Assembly: GCF_000421405.1 (NCBI RefSeq)
Contig: NZ_ATWY01000005.1
Coordinates: forward strand, 62,001 to 126,000
Origin: Butyrivibrio sp. NC2007
GTDB lineage: Bacteria > Bacillota > Clostridia > Lachnospirales > Lachnospiraceae
DNA length: 64,000 bases
Direction of reading: 5' to 3'
Made by a program: the position numbers and the translations under genes. Every line of letters starts with the position of its first letter. Positions within the stretch are counted from its first letter, which is position 1. Shown one piece after another: positions 1 through 9,148 of the stretch. The notes beneath the pieces are model-generated. The model was not told where the DNA came from, ran no database searches, and saw nothing but the letters and a program-made list of their open reading frames with translations.

Positions 1-1335
1 GTAGAGATCCCATTTCTCACGGTTTCTCCAGTCTTCGTCGGTGATCTTCCACTGCTTCTCAGGAGTGTTCTGTCTGTCGTTGAAGCGCTCCAGCTGAGTG
101 TCTTTGTCGATCTGAACCCAGAACTTGATGATGACTGCGCCCCAGTCGCTGAGCTCTTTTTCAAACTCATTGATCTCGTTGTAGGCTCTCTGCCAGTCGT
201 TTTCGGAGCAGAATCCCTCAAGCCTTTCAACCATTACACGGCCGTACCAGGTCCTGTCGAAAATAGTGATGTGACCGGTCTTTGGAAGTCTTGTCCAGAA
301 TCTCCACAGATAGTGACGGGCCTTTTCGTGGGGCTCGGGGCTGGCGATCGGCTCAACCACATAGTCTCTTGGATCTAAGGCCTCTGTGATCCTCTTTATG
401 TTTCCGCCCTTTCCGGCAGCATCCCAGCCTTCGTAGGCAATAATTACAGGGATCTTCTTTCTGTAAACTTTGTTTCCAAGCTCTTTTAACTCCTTCTGAA
501 GTCTGTCCAGCTCAGCGTCATAGTTCTCAGCAGATACAGTCTTATCATCAAGAGATATCTCAGAGAGCTTGCAGGATTTTTCAAGAGGGAAGGTGTTCTG
601 AAGAATCGGAACATTCATCTTCTGGTTCTTCAGCGCGATATCTATGCCCTGATTAAGGAACTGCAAAACCTGGAGCTCAGCCCATTTCTTGTCTGTGGCG
701 TCGATGATGTACCACGGGGCGCGGGACTGATTGGTGTCGCTAAGGTACTTCTCAAACACCTCAAGGCACCTGTCATAGTGCTTGTTCTGCAGAAGGTCGT
801 CCTTGTCTACACGCCAGCTGGTGTCTTTGCTACCCTGAAGGTTTTCCAGGCGCTTTTTCTGTTCTTTTTTGGATATATGGAAAAAGAACTTTATGACCAG
901 ATAACCGTTGTCGCAAAGCTGCCTTTCAATGACGTTTATGGAGTGAACTCTTTTTTGGTAAATCTCTTCGGTGAGCTTTTTATCAAGCACGCCGTCAACC
1001 ACTTCCTCCATCCAGCAGGTATCAAAGAAGCGGAATTTGCCGGCTTCCGGAATTTCTTTTATGTATCTGTAGAGGAAGGGATATCTCTTTTCCTCGGGGC
1101 TTGGCTCCCTGTCCATGGTGGCAACCTTAAAGAATCTCGGGTCGATGTTTCTTATGATCTTCCCGATCAGGGCGCCTTTTCCTGCAGCGTTCCAGCCTTC
1201 AAACAAAACCATCACGGGAAGACCTGCTTCTTTTATCTTCATCTGGAATGCAGACAGGCGAGCACGTTCTTCCTTGAGCTTTGTCTTCAGCTCTTCTTCA
1301 TCCGGTAATTCGGCTTTTATAAAGTCTTTCAGCAT
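1..1335 (-). CDS. Polyphosphate:AMP phosphotransferase-like, two fused PPK2 domains (3' end off the window)
   Basis: Polyphosphate kinase 2 family; these enzymes move phosphate between polyphosphate and nucleotides. I translated 445 residues from the ATG at 1335, preceded by AAGGAGGA. Two PPK2 domains sit in tandem: the first has a P-loop EGWNAAGKG (residues 46-54), the second YEGWDAAGKGG (about 301-311) followed by FDRTWYGR (359-366). The lid motif DRTWYGR is intact only in the second domain; the first has FDTCWME (104-110). This matches what is known of fused PAP-type PPK2, where the C-terminal half is thought to be active. The frame is open to base 1, so the C-terminus is missing. It is divergent from the GH25 gene. 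Substrate (AMP versus ADP/GDP) cannot be read from sequence. Confidence 0.9.
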   Translation of the reverse strand, partial: MLKDFIKAELPDEEELKTKLKEERARLSAFQMKIKEAGLPVMVLFEGWNAAGKGALIGKIIRNIDPRFFKVATMDREPSPEEKRYPFLYRYIKEIPEAGKFRFFDTCWMEEVVDGVLDKKLTEEIYQKRVHSINVIERQLCDNGYLVIKFFFHISKKEQKKRLENLQGSKDTSWRVDKDDLLQNKHYDRCLEVFEKYLSDTNQSRAPWYIIDATDKKWAELQVLQFLNQGIDIALKNQKMNVPILQNTFPLEKSCKLSEISLDDKTVSAENYDAELDRLQKELKELGNKVYRKKIPVIIAYEGWDAAGKGGNIKRITEALDPRDYVVEPIASPEPHEKARHYLWRFWTRLPKTGHITIFDRTWYGRVMVERLEGFCSENDWQRAYNEINEFEKELSDWGAVIIKFWVQIDKDTQLERFNDRQNTPEKQWKITDEDWRNREKWDLY

Positions 1336-1415
1336 AGGTCTTCCTCCTTAATTCTATAACGATTTTACAACAATATAATACCACAAAACCGCCCATAAAT
1401 ACGGGACTGTTTTAA

Positions 1416-1444
1416 TTGCCTTGGGTACATTTTTCACTTATAAT
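1416..1444 (+). promoter_or_regulatory. Sigma-A-type promoter for the GH25 lysozyme gene
   Basis: TTGCCT at 1416-1421, a 17-base spacer and a perfect TATAAT at 1439-1444, 37 bases before the ATG at 1481. It lies in the divergent gap between the PPK2 gene and the lysozyme gene. Confidence 0.6.
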
Positions 1445-1480
1445 AAATGTTAAGAAATCTGTAAAAAACGGGGTAGAGGT

Positions 1481-3175
1481 ATGAAAAAAAGTTTGAAGAG
1501 AATCATCGTTTCTGCCGGAATGCTCGTGGGCATGCTGGCACTTTTACTTGTTTGTCCCGGAACAGCCATTAAGACCAAGGCTGTAGGTCCTGAGGTGGCA
1601 GTCGGAATCGACGTCTCCAAGTATCAGGGCGGAATCAACTGGGGCCAGGTAGCTTCTCAGGGCGTAAGGTTTGCCATGATAAGAGTCGGCACAACCAAGA
1701 AGGGCCTTGATGAGCAGTTCATCAACAACATCAACGGTGCAAATGCAGCCGGCGTACGCACAGGTATCTACATTTATTCCTATGCTACAACACCGGAAGC
1801 TGCAGCAGCTGAGGCCAATCAGGTTTTGGCATGGATCGCACCTTATACAGTAACATTCCCCATCGCAATTGATATTGAAGACTCCTGCCAGAAGGGTCTT
1901 AATGCAGCACAGCTTCAGGCTATTGCTGATACTTTCTGCGGAATCATAAATGCAGCCGGCTATGAGCCAATGGTATATGCAAGCAGAAACTGGTTCATGG
2001 GAAGAATGCCTGCAGTGTCATCAGCAAGATGGGTTGCACAGTACAATTCATTCTGCGATTATCCCGGTGACTATGCAATGTGGCAGTCAAGCTCCCACGC
2101 TACATATGCCGGAATCCCTACAAGAGTAGATGTTAACCACCTCTATGTTGACTACTTCTCAAGGATAATTCCTGAGGGCTTCAACAGCTGGGGCGGACAC
2201 GTTTACTACTACCACAACTACCGCAAACAGTATGGCTGGATCAACTTAAGCGGCCAGAGATATCACGCGGATCCCAACGGATTTATCCAGACCGGATGGT
2301 TCCAGGATGAGAGCGGAATCTACTACCTCGATCCAAATCAGGGCGGCCTTGCACTTACAGGCTTTGCCGATATAGACGGAGCACGTTTCTACTTCAACGA
2401 GAACGGCCAGAGATGCACAGGTCTTTTGAACCTGGGTGGAACAGTATATTATGCCAATGCTGACGGCGTTTGCCAGAGAGGCTTCTTACAGCTCGAGGAC
2501 GGCATTCGCTACTTCGATGAGCAGTATGTGATGCGCACAGGTCTTACACAGATCGGTGACAAGCTTTATCTCTTCGATGCCAACGGACTTATGCTCACAG
2601 GTATGCATGCACTTGAGACCGGCCTTTACATGTTTGGTGCTGACGGTATTGCACTCAGCGGCTGGTGGGCTAATGAGCAGGGCCAGAGATATTACTTCGG
2701 ACCCGGAAATGCAGCAGTAGTCGGACTTCAGACAATTGATAAGGCCAACTACATGTTTGGCGCTGACGGCGTTATGTTTGTTGGCTGGTCAGGCGATGTG
2801 GCAAACAGATATTACTTCGGACCTGACGGTAAGATGGTTACAGGCTGGAATGCCATTGACGGTGCAAGTTATTACTTCGGTGCTGACGGCAAGATGGTAG
2901 TTGGAATGGCTTCTCTTAAGGACGGCGTTTACTACCTTGATCCTGCAGACGGACATCAGGTTGTAGGCTGGGTACAGCAGCCTGACGGATGGAGATTCTT
3001 TGACGGCAACAACGGAAGAATGCTGGTTAAGGTTACAGTACCTCTCGACGGTGTGAACTGCACCTTCGACAAGAACGGTCTCCTTGTAGATCCCGCCGGC
3101 TGGACACCCGGAACTCCGCTTCCTGCTCCTGCAGACCCGGCAGCAGATCCTGCAGCTCCCGCTCAGGGCGGCTGA
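1481..3175 (+). CDS. Secreted GH25 lysozyme with C-terminal cell-wall-binding repeats
   Basis: Predicted secreted N-acetylmuramidase of glycoside hydrolase family 25. Residues 1-36 form a signal peptide (basic start, then a hydrophobic stretch ending near TKAVG). The GH25 domain covers about residues 40-230, with the characteristic VGIDVSKYQG (41-50) and IAIDIEDS (128-135) carrying the acidic active-site residues. About residues 235-545 are a run of roughly 20-residue Gly/Tyr/Phe-rich repeats (forms such as YYFGADGKMVVG and GARFYFNENGQ), the glucan/choline-binding-like wall-anchor type. The last 25 residues are Pro/Ala-rich. It stands alone with its own promoter. Role: wall remodelling or lysis of other cells; the sequence does not decide which. 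Confidence 0.92.
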   Translation: MKKSLKRIIVSAGMLVGMLALLLVCPGTAIKTKAVGPEVAVGIDVSKYQGGINWGQVASQGVRFAMIRVGTTKKGLDEQFINNINGANAAGVRTGIYIYSYATTPEAAAAEANQVLAWIAPYTVTFPIAIDIEDSCQKGLNAAQLQAIADTFCGIINAAGYEPMVYASRNWFMGRMPAVSSARWVAQYNSFCDYPGDYAMWQSSSHATYAGIPTRVDVNHLYVDYFSRIIPEGFNSWGGHVYYYHNYRKQYGWINLSGQRYHADPNGFIQTGWFQDESGIYYLDPNQGGLALTGFADIDGARFYFNENGQRCTGLLNLGGTVYYANADGVCQRGFLQLEDGIRYFDEQYVMRTGLTQIGDKLYLFDANGLMLTGMHALETGLYMFGADGIALSGWWANEQGQRYYFGPGNAAVVGLQTIDKANYMFGADGVMFVGWSGDVANRYYFGPDGKMVTGWNAIDGASYYFGADGKMVVGMASLKDGVYYLDPADGHQVVGWVQQPDGWRFFDGNNGRMLVKVTVPLDGVNCTFDKNGLLVDPAGWTPGTPLPAPADPAADPAAPAQGG

Positions 3176-3240
3176 TGAGACACCGGGGACGTTTCAGATT
3201 GACTCATTTTGAGACACCGGGGACGTTTCAATTTGACTCA
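3176..3240. repeat. REP-like 31-base repeat, two tandem copies
   Basis: Two direct copies (3176-3206 and 3210-3240) begin at the base after the lysozyme stop codon. Each starts TGAGACACC, holds GGGGACGTTTCA and ends TTGACTCA; they differ at one base (GATT versus ATTT region). The ends form an imperfect inverted repeat. The same unit recurs at 36130-36162 and 43511-43587. It resembles the short palindromic elements linked with Y1 (RAYT-type) transposases; no transposase is in this window. Confidence 0.75.
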
Positions 3241-3270
3241 TCGAATGTAAATAATTAGGCAAAAGCATGA

Positions 3271-3298
3271 GAGGGCTGGGAAAACAGCCCTCTTTTTT
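3271..3298 (+). terminator. Rho-independent terminator of the GH25 gene
   Basis: Perfect 8-bp stem GAGGGCTG/CAGCCCTC (3271-3278 and 3285-3292), 6-base loop, then six T. Confidence 0.85.
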
Positions 3299-3401
3299 GT
3301 GCGAAATATGGCTTTTAGGAAAAACGGTTTTGTAGTATTATATATGAGGTCAAAAACGCAATTTTATGGAAACTTAAGTGAAAAGGAATTAGGAGTGAGA
3401 T

Positions 3402-4631
3402 ATGAATTTAGAAGAAGCTAAGAAGAAACTGGAAACCTTTGGACAGGAACATGTCCTTAAATATTATGATGAAATTTCAGATACAGAGAAGAAGGATCTT
3501 CTCACACAGATCGATGAGACAGATTTTGCTGTCCTTGAGAACTGCAAGAACCTCGGTAAGAGCGAGGGAAGAGGACAGTTCAGCCCTCTGGCAGCTATGC
3601 AGGTTTCAGAGATAGAGAGAAGAAAAGATGAGTTTGCTGCAGCAGGAATCAAGGCACTCAAGGAAGGAAAGGTTGCTGCTTGCCTCCTTGCAGGTGGAAT
3701 GGGAACAAGACTTGGCAGCGACAACCCTAAGGGAATGTATGACATCGGACTTACAAAGCCTGTATTCATCTTCCAGAGAATTATCGAGAACCTTCTTGAT
3801 ACAGTTAAGCAGGCTGATGGCGCATACATCAGACTCTTCATCATGACAAGTGAGAAGAATAACGATGCTACAATAAACTTCCTTAAGGAGCACAACTTCT
3901 TTGGATACCCTGAGGAGAAGATCACATTCTTCAAGCAGGATATGGCTCCGGCATCCGATTACAACGGCAAGGTTTACATGGAGGGCAAGGGCAGAATCTC
4001 TACATCACCTAACGGAAACGCCGGATGGTATGCATCAATGCTTAAGGCCGGACTTCGTGACCTCATTCAGAAAGAGGGCATCGAGTGGATTGACATCTTC
4101 GCAGTTGATAACGTACTTCAGAGAATCGCAGATCCTTGCTTTGTAGGAGCAACACTTACAGCAGGTGTAAGCTGTGGCGCTAAGGTTGTTCGCAAGAACG
4201 CTCCCGATGAGAAGGTTGGAGTTATGTGCCTTGAGGATGGCAAGCCTTCTATCGTTGAGTACTATGAGCTCTCTCAGGAGATGATGGATGCCAAGGACGA
4301 GAACGGCGATCCTGCTTACAACTACGGCGTTATCCTCAACTACCTCTTCAATGAGAATGACCTTTATGAGATTGCTAAAAAGACACTTCCTCTCCATGTA
4401 GTTGAGAAGAAGATTCCATACATCGATGAGAACGCAAACCTTGTTAAGCCTGAATCTCCAAACGGATGCAAGTTCGAGCAGCTGGTTCTTGATATGATCC
4501 ACGAGCTTCCTACCTGCCTTCCATATGAGGTTGTAAGGGAAAAAGAGTTTGCTCCTATCAAGAACAAAGAGGGAGTAGATTCAGTTGAATCAGCAAGAGA
4601 GCTTTGCAAGTTAAACGGAATCGAGCTTTGA
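3402..4631 (+). CDS. UDPGP-family UTP:sugar-1-phosphate uridylyltransferase
   Basis: 409-residue nucleotidyltransferase of the eukaryote-type UDPGP family (UDP-glucose / UDP-GlcNAc pyrophosphorylases), not the bacterial GalU type. The signature LAGGMGTRLG...NPKG lies at residues 96-111; NGNAGWY near residue 206 matches the substrate loop of the UAP1/AGX branch. Reaction: UTP plus a hexose-1-phosphate to a UDP-sugar plus pyrophosphate. It is followed at 121 bases by galE, so the pair plausibly makes and interconverts UDP-glucose/UDP-galactose or the GlcNAc/GalNAc forms. The AGX-like motifs leave UDP-GlcNAc open; specificity is unresolved. The start is the ATG after AGGAGTGAGAT. Confidence 0.85.
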   Translation: MNLEEAKKKLETFGQEHVLKYYDEISDTEKKDLLTQIDETDFAVLENCKNLGKSEGRGQFSPLAAMQVSEIERRKDEFAAAGIKALKEGKVAACLLAGGMGTRLGSDNPKGMYDIGLTKPVFIFQRIIENLLDTVKQADGAYIRLFIMTSEKNNDATINFLKEHNFFGYPEEKITFFKQDMAPASDYNGKVYMEGKGRISTSPNGNAGWYASMLKAGLRDLIQKEGIEWIDIFAVDNVLQRIADPCFVGATLTAGVSCGAKVVRKNAPDEKVGVMCLEDGKPSIVEYYELSQEMMDAKDENGDPAYNYGVILNYLFNENDLYEIAKKTLPLHVVEKKIPYIDENANLVKPESPNGCKFEQLVLDMIHELPTCLPYEVVREKEFAPIKNKEGVDSVESARELCKLNGIEL

Positions 4632-4752
4632 TAGTTTCGACCAGTTAACATTTCGACTGATTGTCCCAACATAAGTTTATTGATTTAAAAGGCTCAGAGC
4701 CTTACAATTCAACCATAGTAAACAAATAAGCATCTTAGAAAAGAGGTAACGT

Positions 4753-5769
4753 ATGGCAATTCTTGTAACAGGTGGCGCAGGCTATATCGGTTCACACACA
4801 GTAGTTGAACTTCAGAACGCAGGAGAAGACGTTGTTGTAATGGACAACCTTGCCAATGCAAGCAGAAAGAGTCTTGAGAGAGTAGAAGCTCTCACCGGCA
4901 AGAAGGTTCCGTTTTATGAAGCTGATATCAGAGACAGACAGGCTCTGGAAAAGATCTTTTCCGCAGAAAAGATTGACAGTGTGATCCACTTCGCAGGACT
5001 TAAGGCGGTTGGAGAGTCTGTCCAGAAACCATGGGAATACTACGATAACAATATTACAGGAACACTTACACTTGTAGATGTAATGAGAAAGCATAACTGC
5101 AAGAACATCATCTTCTCATCATCTGCTACAGTATATGGAAATCCGGCATTCGTGCCCATCACAGAGGACTGCCCTAAGGGACAGTGCACCAATCCTTACG
5201 GATGGACCAAGTCAATGCTCGAGCAGATCCTTTCCGATATCCAGAAGGCTGATAACGAGTGGAACGTAGTTCTTCTTAGATACTTCAATCCTATCGGAGC
5301 TCACAAGAGCGGAACCATCGGTGAGAACCCCAACGGAATTCCTAACAACCTCATGCCATATATCACACAGGTTGCAGTTGGTAAGCTTCCTAAGCTTGGG
5401 ATTTTCGGTAATGACTATGACACTCCCGACGGCACAGGCGTGCGTGACTACATCCACGTAGTTGACCTTGCAAAGGGCCATGTTAAGGCACTTGCAAAGC
5501 TTGCACCCGGAAGCGGACTTAATATCTACAACCTCGGAACAGGCGTTGGTTACAGCGTTTTAGACATCGTCAAGAACTTCGAAGAGGCAACAGGAGTTAA
5601 GATCCCTTATGAGATCAAGGACAGACGTCCCGGCGATATCGCAACCTGTTATGCTAAGGCTGAAAAGGCTGAAAAGGAGCTCGGCTGGAAGGCAGAGAAC
5701 GGAATCAAAGAGATGTGTGCTGATTCCTGGAGATGGCAGAGCCAGAATCCAAACGGATACGAAGACTGA
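4753..5769 (+). CDS. galE: UDP-glucose 4-epimerase
   Basis: 338 residues, the normal GalE length. Short-chain dehydrogenase fold with NAD-binding [10 protein letters not shown] (residues 6-15), catalytic SSSATVYG (Ser about 122-124) and NPYGWTK giving Tyr149 and Lys153. Converts UDP-galactose and UDP-glucose (Leloir pathway, or supply of UDP-galactose for polysaccharide). It follows the UDPGP-family gene in the same direction and is closed by a terminator at 5791-5822. The ribosome site is AAAAGAGGTAACGT before the ATG. Confidence 0.95.
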   Translation: MAILVTGGAGYIGSHTVVELQNAGEDVVVMDNLANASRKSLERVEALTGKKVPFYEADIRDRQALEKIFSAEKIDSVIHFAGLKAVGESVQKPWEYYDNNITGTLTLVDVMRKHNCKNIIFSSSATVYGNPAFVPITEDCPKGQCTNPYGWTKSMLEQILSDIQKADNEWNVVLLRYFNPIGAHKSGTIGENPNGIPNNLMPYITQVAVGKLPKLGIFGNDYDTPDGTGVRDYIHVVDLAKGHVKALAKLAPGSGLNIYNLGTGVGYSVLDIVKNFEEATGVKIPYEIKDRRPGDIATCYAKAEKAEKELGWKAENGIKEMCADSWRWQSQNPNGYED

Positions 5770-5790
5770 TAAGTACTTATCGCAATTAAG

Positions 5791-5822
5791 GAGCCGGTAG
5801 TCAAAATGACTGCCGGCTTTTA
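5791..5822 (+). terminator. Terminator after galE
   Basis: GCCGGTAGTC / GACTGCCGGC stem of 10 bp with one G-T wobble (5793-5802 and 5808-5817), loop AAAAT, then TTTT. Confidence 0.8.
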
Positions 5823-5856
5823 TAATGTAAGAAAAAAGACATTGTGGGAGTAATTT

Positions 5857-6126
5857 ATGTTTAGACTTTGGGTAAAGCTTTTTAAAGACAACCATCTTCT
5901 GAGAGATACAACAATATGTGACGACACGGTTGACACAAGAACTCATAAGGTAATGAACTCTTTGGAGAAGGCATGTTATGAAATGGATCTCTCCAAACCT
6001 ATATGGCTTGATAACACCATCAAGGACTTCCAGATCCACGACAAATGCAGATTTACTGCGGATTCTTTCATTGAAGAAGTCTCTTTTGACTATATGGAAA
6101 TTCAAATTTTGGAAGAAGATTATTAA
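5857..6126 (+). CDS. Small hypothetical protein (89 aa)
   Basis: I do not recognise this protein. It is a soluble, acidic 89-residue product with no signal peptide or membrane segment, ending in an acidic tail (QILEEDY). It contains two well-spaced Cys (CDDT, KACYE) and a third in DKCRF. The ATG follows TGGGAGTAATTT. It sits between the galE terminator and the HtrA gene, same strand. An overlapping frame at 5978-6178 looks like a shadow. Coding is supported by the ribosome site and the isolated, correctly oriented frame. Confidence 0.65.
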   Translation: MFRLWVKLFKDNHLLRDTTICDDTVDTRTHKVMNSLEKACYEMDLSKPIWLDNTIKDFQIHDKCRFTADSFIEEVSFDYMEIQILEEDY

Positions 6127-6208
6127 TTTTTATATAAGAAATAAAACACATTTTTGTCACAGATTGAATCTATACTAAAGCCATCAAAAGAAAGGAAGGT
6201 TCACCAAT

Positions 6209-7864
6209 ATGTACGAAGATGACAAGAATGGTCAACAGTCCACTGGCTCTACAAGCTACGGTCAGTGGAATGCTAATACATCCCAAACAACAAACAATGG
6301 TCCATACAGCAATTACAATAACGGCTACAACAATGGTTACAGCAGCAATTATTCTTATGGACAGAGTAGCTACAACTACAATCAGAACGGACACCCAACC
6401 TACGGTACTTACCAGTACAATGCAAACACCCAGCCCCCTGTAACACCACCTGCAAACGGCGGCAAGAAGAAACATACAGCGGCTAAGGTTATCGCAGCAG
6501 TTTGCATACTTGCTCTTATAGTCGGTGGTGTGGGCTTTGCTTACACACAGGTAGCAGACAGATTTGGACTACCGGTTCCGGGAAAAGAGGCTTTGGTAGA
6601 GAATACTGAAGAGGAAGTTAAAGAGGAGGTTGCAGAGGCTCAGAAGGAAGAGACTGAAACAGATAAGACTTCAGCAGCATCTGATTCTGACAACTCAATT
6701 TCAACAACAACCGTTTCCGAGACATCACTTGGTGTTGTAACAGATGTAACAGCAGTAGTAGAAGAAGTAATGCCTGCAATGGTTATGATCCACAACAACT
6801 ACACTGCATCAGCAAGCTACTTCGGATACGTTCAGACAGAAGAAGCAACAGCATCAGGCAGCGGATTCATTGTTGGAGAGAATGACACAGAGCTCCTTAT
6901 CGCAACCAACTACCACGTTATCGAAGGTGCTGACAGCCTGGAAGTAATCTTTGCGGATGATGCCACAGTAGAGGCAGTTGTAAAAGGAACCGATTCAGAT
7001 AAAGACCTCGCGGTTATCGCAGTAATGCTTGAAGATATCAGCTCAGAGACAAAAGATGCTATCAAGATTGCAACTCTTGGTGACAGCAATTCACTTAAGC
7101 TCGGCGAGCCGGCAATTGCAATCGGTAATGCACTTGGCTATGGTCAGTCAGTTACAACAGGTGTAATCTCAGCGGTTAATCGTGAGATCGAGGTTGAAGA
7201 GGGCGTTACAGGAACATTCATCCAGACAGATGCAGCCATCAACCCCGGTAACTCAGGCGGAGCACTTATCAACCTTAAGGGCGAAGTTATCGGTATCAAC
7301 TCCAACAAGCTTGGCGGACAGTACGTAGATGACATGGGATATGCTATTCCTATTTCAGATGCACAGCCCATCATTGATAAGCTCATGAACGAAGAGACCA
7401 AGATTAAGGTTTCTGATGAGGACAGAGGATACATCGGTATCTCAGGTGTCAGTGTTACAGCAGAAGTTGAGGCAGCTTACGGAATCCCTCGCGGCGTATA
7501 TGTAGCTGAGGTTTCAAGAAACGGCGGTGCTGAGGCGGCAGGAATTGAGAAGGGTGATGTTATTACTGAGTTTGACGGTGAAGAGATCACATCAATGGAT
7601 GACCTTCAGACAAGACTTCAGTTCTATGCTGCAGGTACTACAGTAACCATCAAGGTAATGAGACAGAACGGTGCAGAGTATGTGGAAGAGCAGTACGACG
7701 TAACTCTCGGACACGCAGCTTCAGCTCACGGCGGACAGGATTCAAATGCCGGTGAAGATGGAGAGACCTCTGATCAGTACGACGGAACATTCCAGCAGCC
7801 TGCAATACCTGGTGGCAAGAACGGTCAGAACGGCCAGGGCGGCAGCAACAGTAACGGTGGCTGA
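6209..7864 (+). CDS. Membrane-anchored HtrA/DegP-type serine protease with PDZ domain
   Basis: 551 residues. Residues 1-82 are a Tyr/Asn/Gln/Gly-rich low-complexity tail, predicted cytoplasmic; 83-90 are basic (KKKH) and about 93-114 form one transmembrane helix; an acidic linker follows. The trypsin-like S1C domain (about 178-400) carries the triad His236 (TNYHVIEG), Asp266 (DKDLAVI) and Ser349 (NPGNSGGAL). One PDZ domain lies at about 408-505, and the C-terminus is Gly/Asn/Gln-rich. Role: extracytoplasmic quality control of misfolded proteins at the membrane. Start ATG after AAGGAAGG. It is a single gene with a strong terminator behind it. The long prion-like N-terminal tail is unusual for HtrA. 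Confidence 0.93.
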   Translation: MYEDDKNGQQSTGSTSYGQWNANTSQTTNNGPYSNYNNGYNNGYSSNYSYGQSSYNYNQNGHPTYGTYQYNANTQPPVTPPANGGKKKHTAAKVIAAVCILALIVGGVGFAYTQVADRFGLPVPGKEALVENTEEEVKEEVAEAQKEETETDKTSAASDSDNSISTTTVSETSLGVVTDVTAVVEEVMPAMVMIHNNYTASASYFGYVQTEEATASGSGFIVGENDTELLIATNYHVIEGADSLEVIFADDATVEAVVKGTDSDKDLAVIAVMLEDISSETKDAIKIATLGDSNSLKLGEPAIAIGNALGYGQSVTTGVISAVNREIEVEEGVTGTFIQTDAAINPGNSGGALINLKGEVIGINSNKLGGQYVDDMGYAIPISDAQPIIDKLMNEETKIKVSDEDRGYIGISGVSVTAEVEAAYGIPRGVYVAEVSRNGGAEAAGIEKGDVITEFDGEEITSMDDLQTRLQFYAAGTTVTIKVMRQNGAEYVEEQYDVTLGHAASAHGGQDSNAGEDGETSDQYDGTFQQPAIPGGKNGQNGQGGSNSNGG

Positions 7865-7888
7865 TAAATAAAAAAAATATGTCTTATC

Positions 7889-7925
7889 AAATCCGCAGAC
7901 AAAGCTTATTGTCTGCGGATTTTTG
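7889..7925 (+). terminator. Terminator after the HtrA gene
   Basis: 13-bp perfect stem AATCCGCAGACAA / TTGTCTGCGGATT (7890-7902 and 7909-7921) with a T run. Confidence 0.88.
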
Positions 7926-8000
7926 TTGTTAGTATGTACGGTTACGTGGTAGAATTCTCTTAAGTGAACCATTAAAAATACTGTTTAAGGAGCACGATCA

Positions 8001-8492
8001 ATGCGAGATAAGATTAAAAAGATCTACAGGGATATGAGTCTTTTGATGGGATTTACCATGAGCTTTTTCCTGTCAATTGTAGGAACAGCAACCTCAGGAC
8101 ATTTTACCGTTCCGGGTTGGATAATGAGTTTTGTGGTGAGCCTTATCATAAGCCTTATCATCGGTTTTGTGATCCCGGTAGGAAAAGTTGCCGGCGATGT
8201 TTCCAAGAGCTTTAACTTAATTCGCGGAACCATGAAGGCAAGACTTGTTGAGAGCCTTGTTTCAAACCTGATCTACACTCCGATAATCACCTTCCTTATG
8301 GTAACACTTGCTTACAGCGTAGCTATGAAGCAGAGTAACGGAATGGCCGGTCTTGAGTTTGGCCCTATGTTTTTTCATTCTCTGGCAATAACATTTGTTG
8401 TCGGATATATTCTGGTGTTCTTTTTACAGCCGTTCTTTATCAAGAGGCTGATGAAGAAGTATGGTGTTGAAGGCGAGTATGGCTCTAAGTAA
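8001..8492 (+). CDS. Four-helix integral membrane protein, function unknown
   Basis: 163 residues with four predicted membrane helices at about 14-28, 38-60, 88-105 and 123-145. Phrases such as FFLSIVGTATSG and PGWIMSFVVSL look like a duplicated DUF2798-type two-helix unit; this family call is a resemblance only. It starts at ATG after AAGGAGCACGATCA and is followed 24 bases later by the LUD-domain gene, so the two may be co-transcribed. No catalytic motif is visible. Confidence 0.7.
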   Translation: MRDKIKKIYRDMSLLMGFTMSFFLSIVGTATSGHFTVPGWIMSFVVSLIISLIIGFVIPVGKVAGDVSKSFNLIRGTMKARLVESLVSNLIYTPIITFLMVTLAYSVAMKQSNGMAGLEFGPMFFHSLAITFVVGYILVFFLQPFFIKRLMKKYGVEGEYGSK

Positions 8493-8515
8493 AAAGAGCT
8501 GACGGAGGAATTCTT

Positions 8516-9145
8516 ATGCACGAGATGATCAGGAAAAGAAACGAACTCTTTGCTCAGAAAGTCATTAAGGGACTTGAGTCAAGGAATATGAAGGCATATT
8601 ATGCAGCAACCAAGGGAGAGGCGCTTCAGAAGGCACTTGAACTTATTCCGGAAGGGTGCAGCGTTGGAATGGGCGGTGCAATGAGTGCCCATGAGATCGG
8701 ACTGGTTGATGCTCTTAAGGCAGGAGATTACAGATTTATTGACAGAGATGCAATGGAAGATAAGAGACAGGCTATGCTTGATACCTATGACGCCGACTTC
8801 TTTATCTCCAGCGCCAATGCCATGACTGACGACGGAATCCTTGTCAACATCGATGGTAACGCAAACAGAGTTTCAGCGATCGCTCAGGGCCCGAAGCACG
8901 TTCTTTTCATAATCAGCATGAACAAGATCTGCCCTGATCTCGACAGTGCCATGAAGAGAGCAAGAAATGTGGCAGCGCCTGTAAATGCTCAGCGCTTTGG
9001 CCTTTCTACTCCGTGTGCCAAGACCGGCGCATGCATGGACTGCAAGTCTCCGGATACCATCTGCTGCCAGTTCCTTATCACTCGTTTCTCCAAGCACGAG
9101 GGAAGGATTCAGGTAATCTTAGTAGGAGAGAATGTAGGATTCTAA
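8516..9145 (+). CDS. LUD-domain protein (lactate utilization, LutC-like)
   Basis: 209 residues matching the LUD (formerly DUF162) family: a glycine-rich core SVGMGGAMSAHE (about 49-60), SSANAMTDDGILVNIDG near residue 102, and a Cys-rich segment CAKTGACMDC...CC near residues 163-183 that could bind metal. LUD proteins related to LutC act in lactate oxidation or related redox steps, but here there is no lutA/lutB partner, so lactate use is not shown. It is followed 3 bases later by the HAD phosphatase gene. Start ATG after GACGGAGGAATTCTT. Confidence 0.85.
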   Translation: MHEMIRKRNELFAQKVIKGLESRNMKAYYAATKGEALQKALELIPEGCSVGMGGAMSAHEIGLVDALKAGDYRFIDRDAMEDKRQAMLDTYDADFFISSANAMTDDGILVNIDGNANRVSAIAQGPKHVLFIISMNKICPDLDSAMKRARNVAAPVNAQRFGLSTPCAKTGACMDCKSPDTICCQFLITRFSKHEGRIQVILVGENVGF

Positions 9146-9148
9146 GTC

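Noticed and set aside
778-1308. Plus-strand frame of 176 codons
   Set aside because: Antisense of the PPK2 gene, which has clear P-loop motifs on the minus strand.
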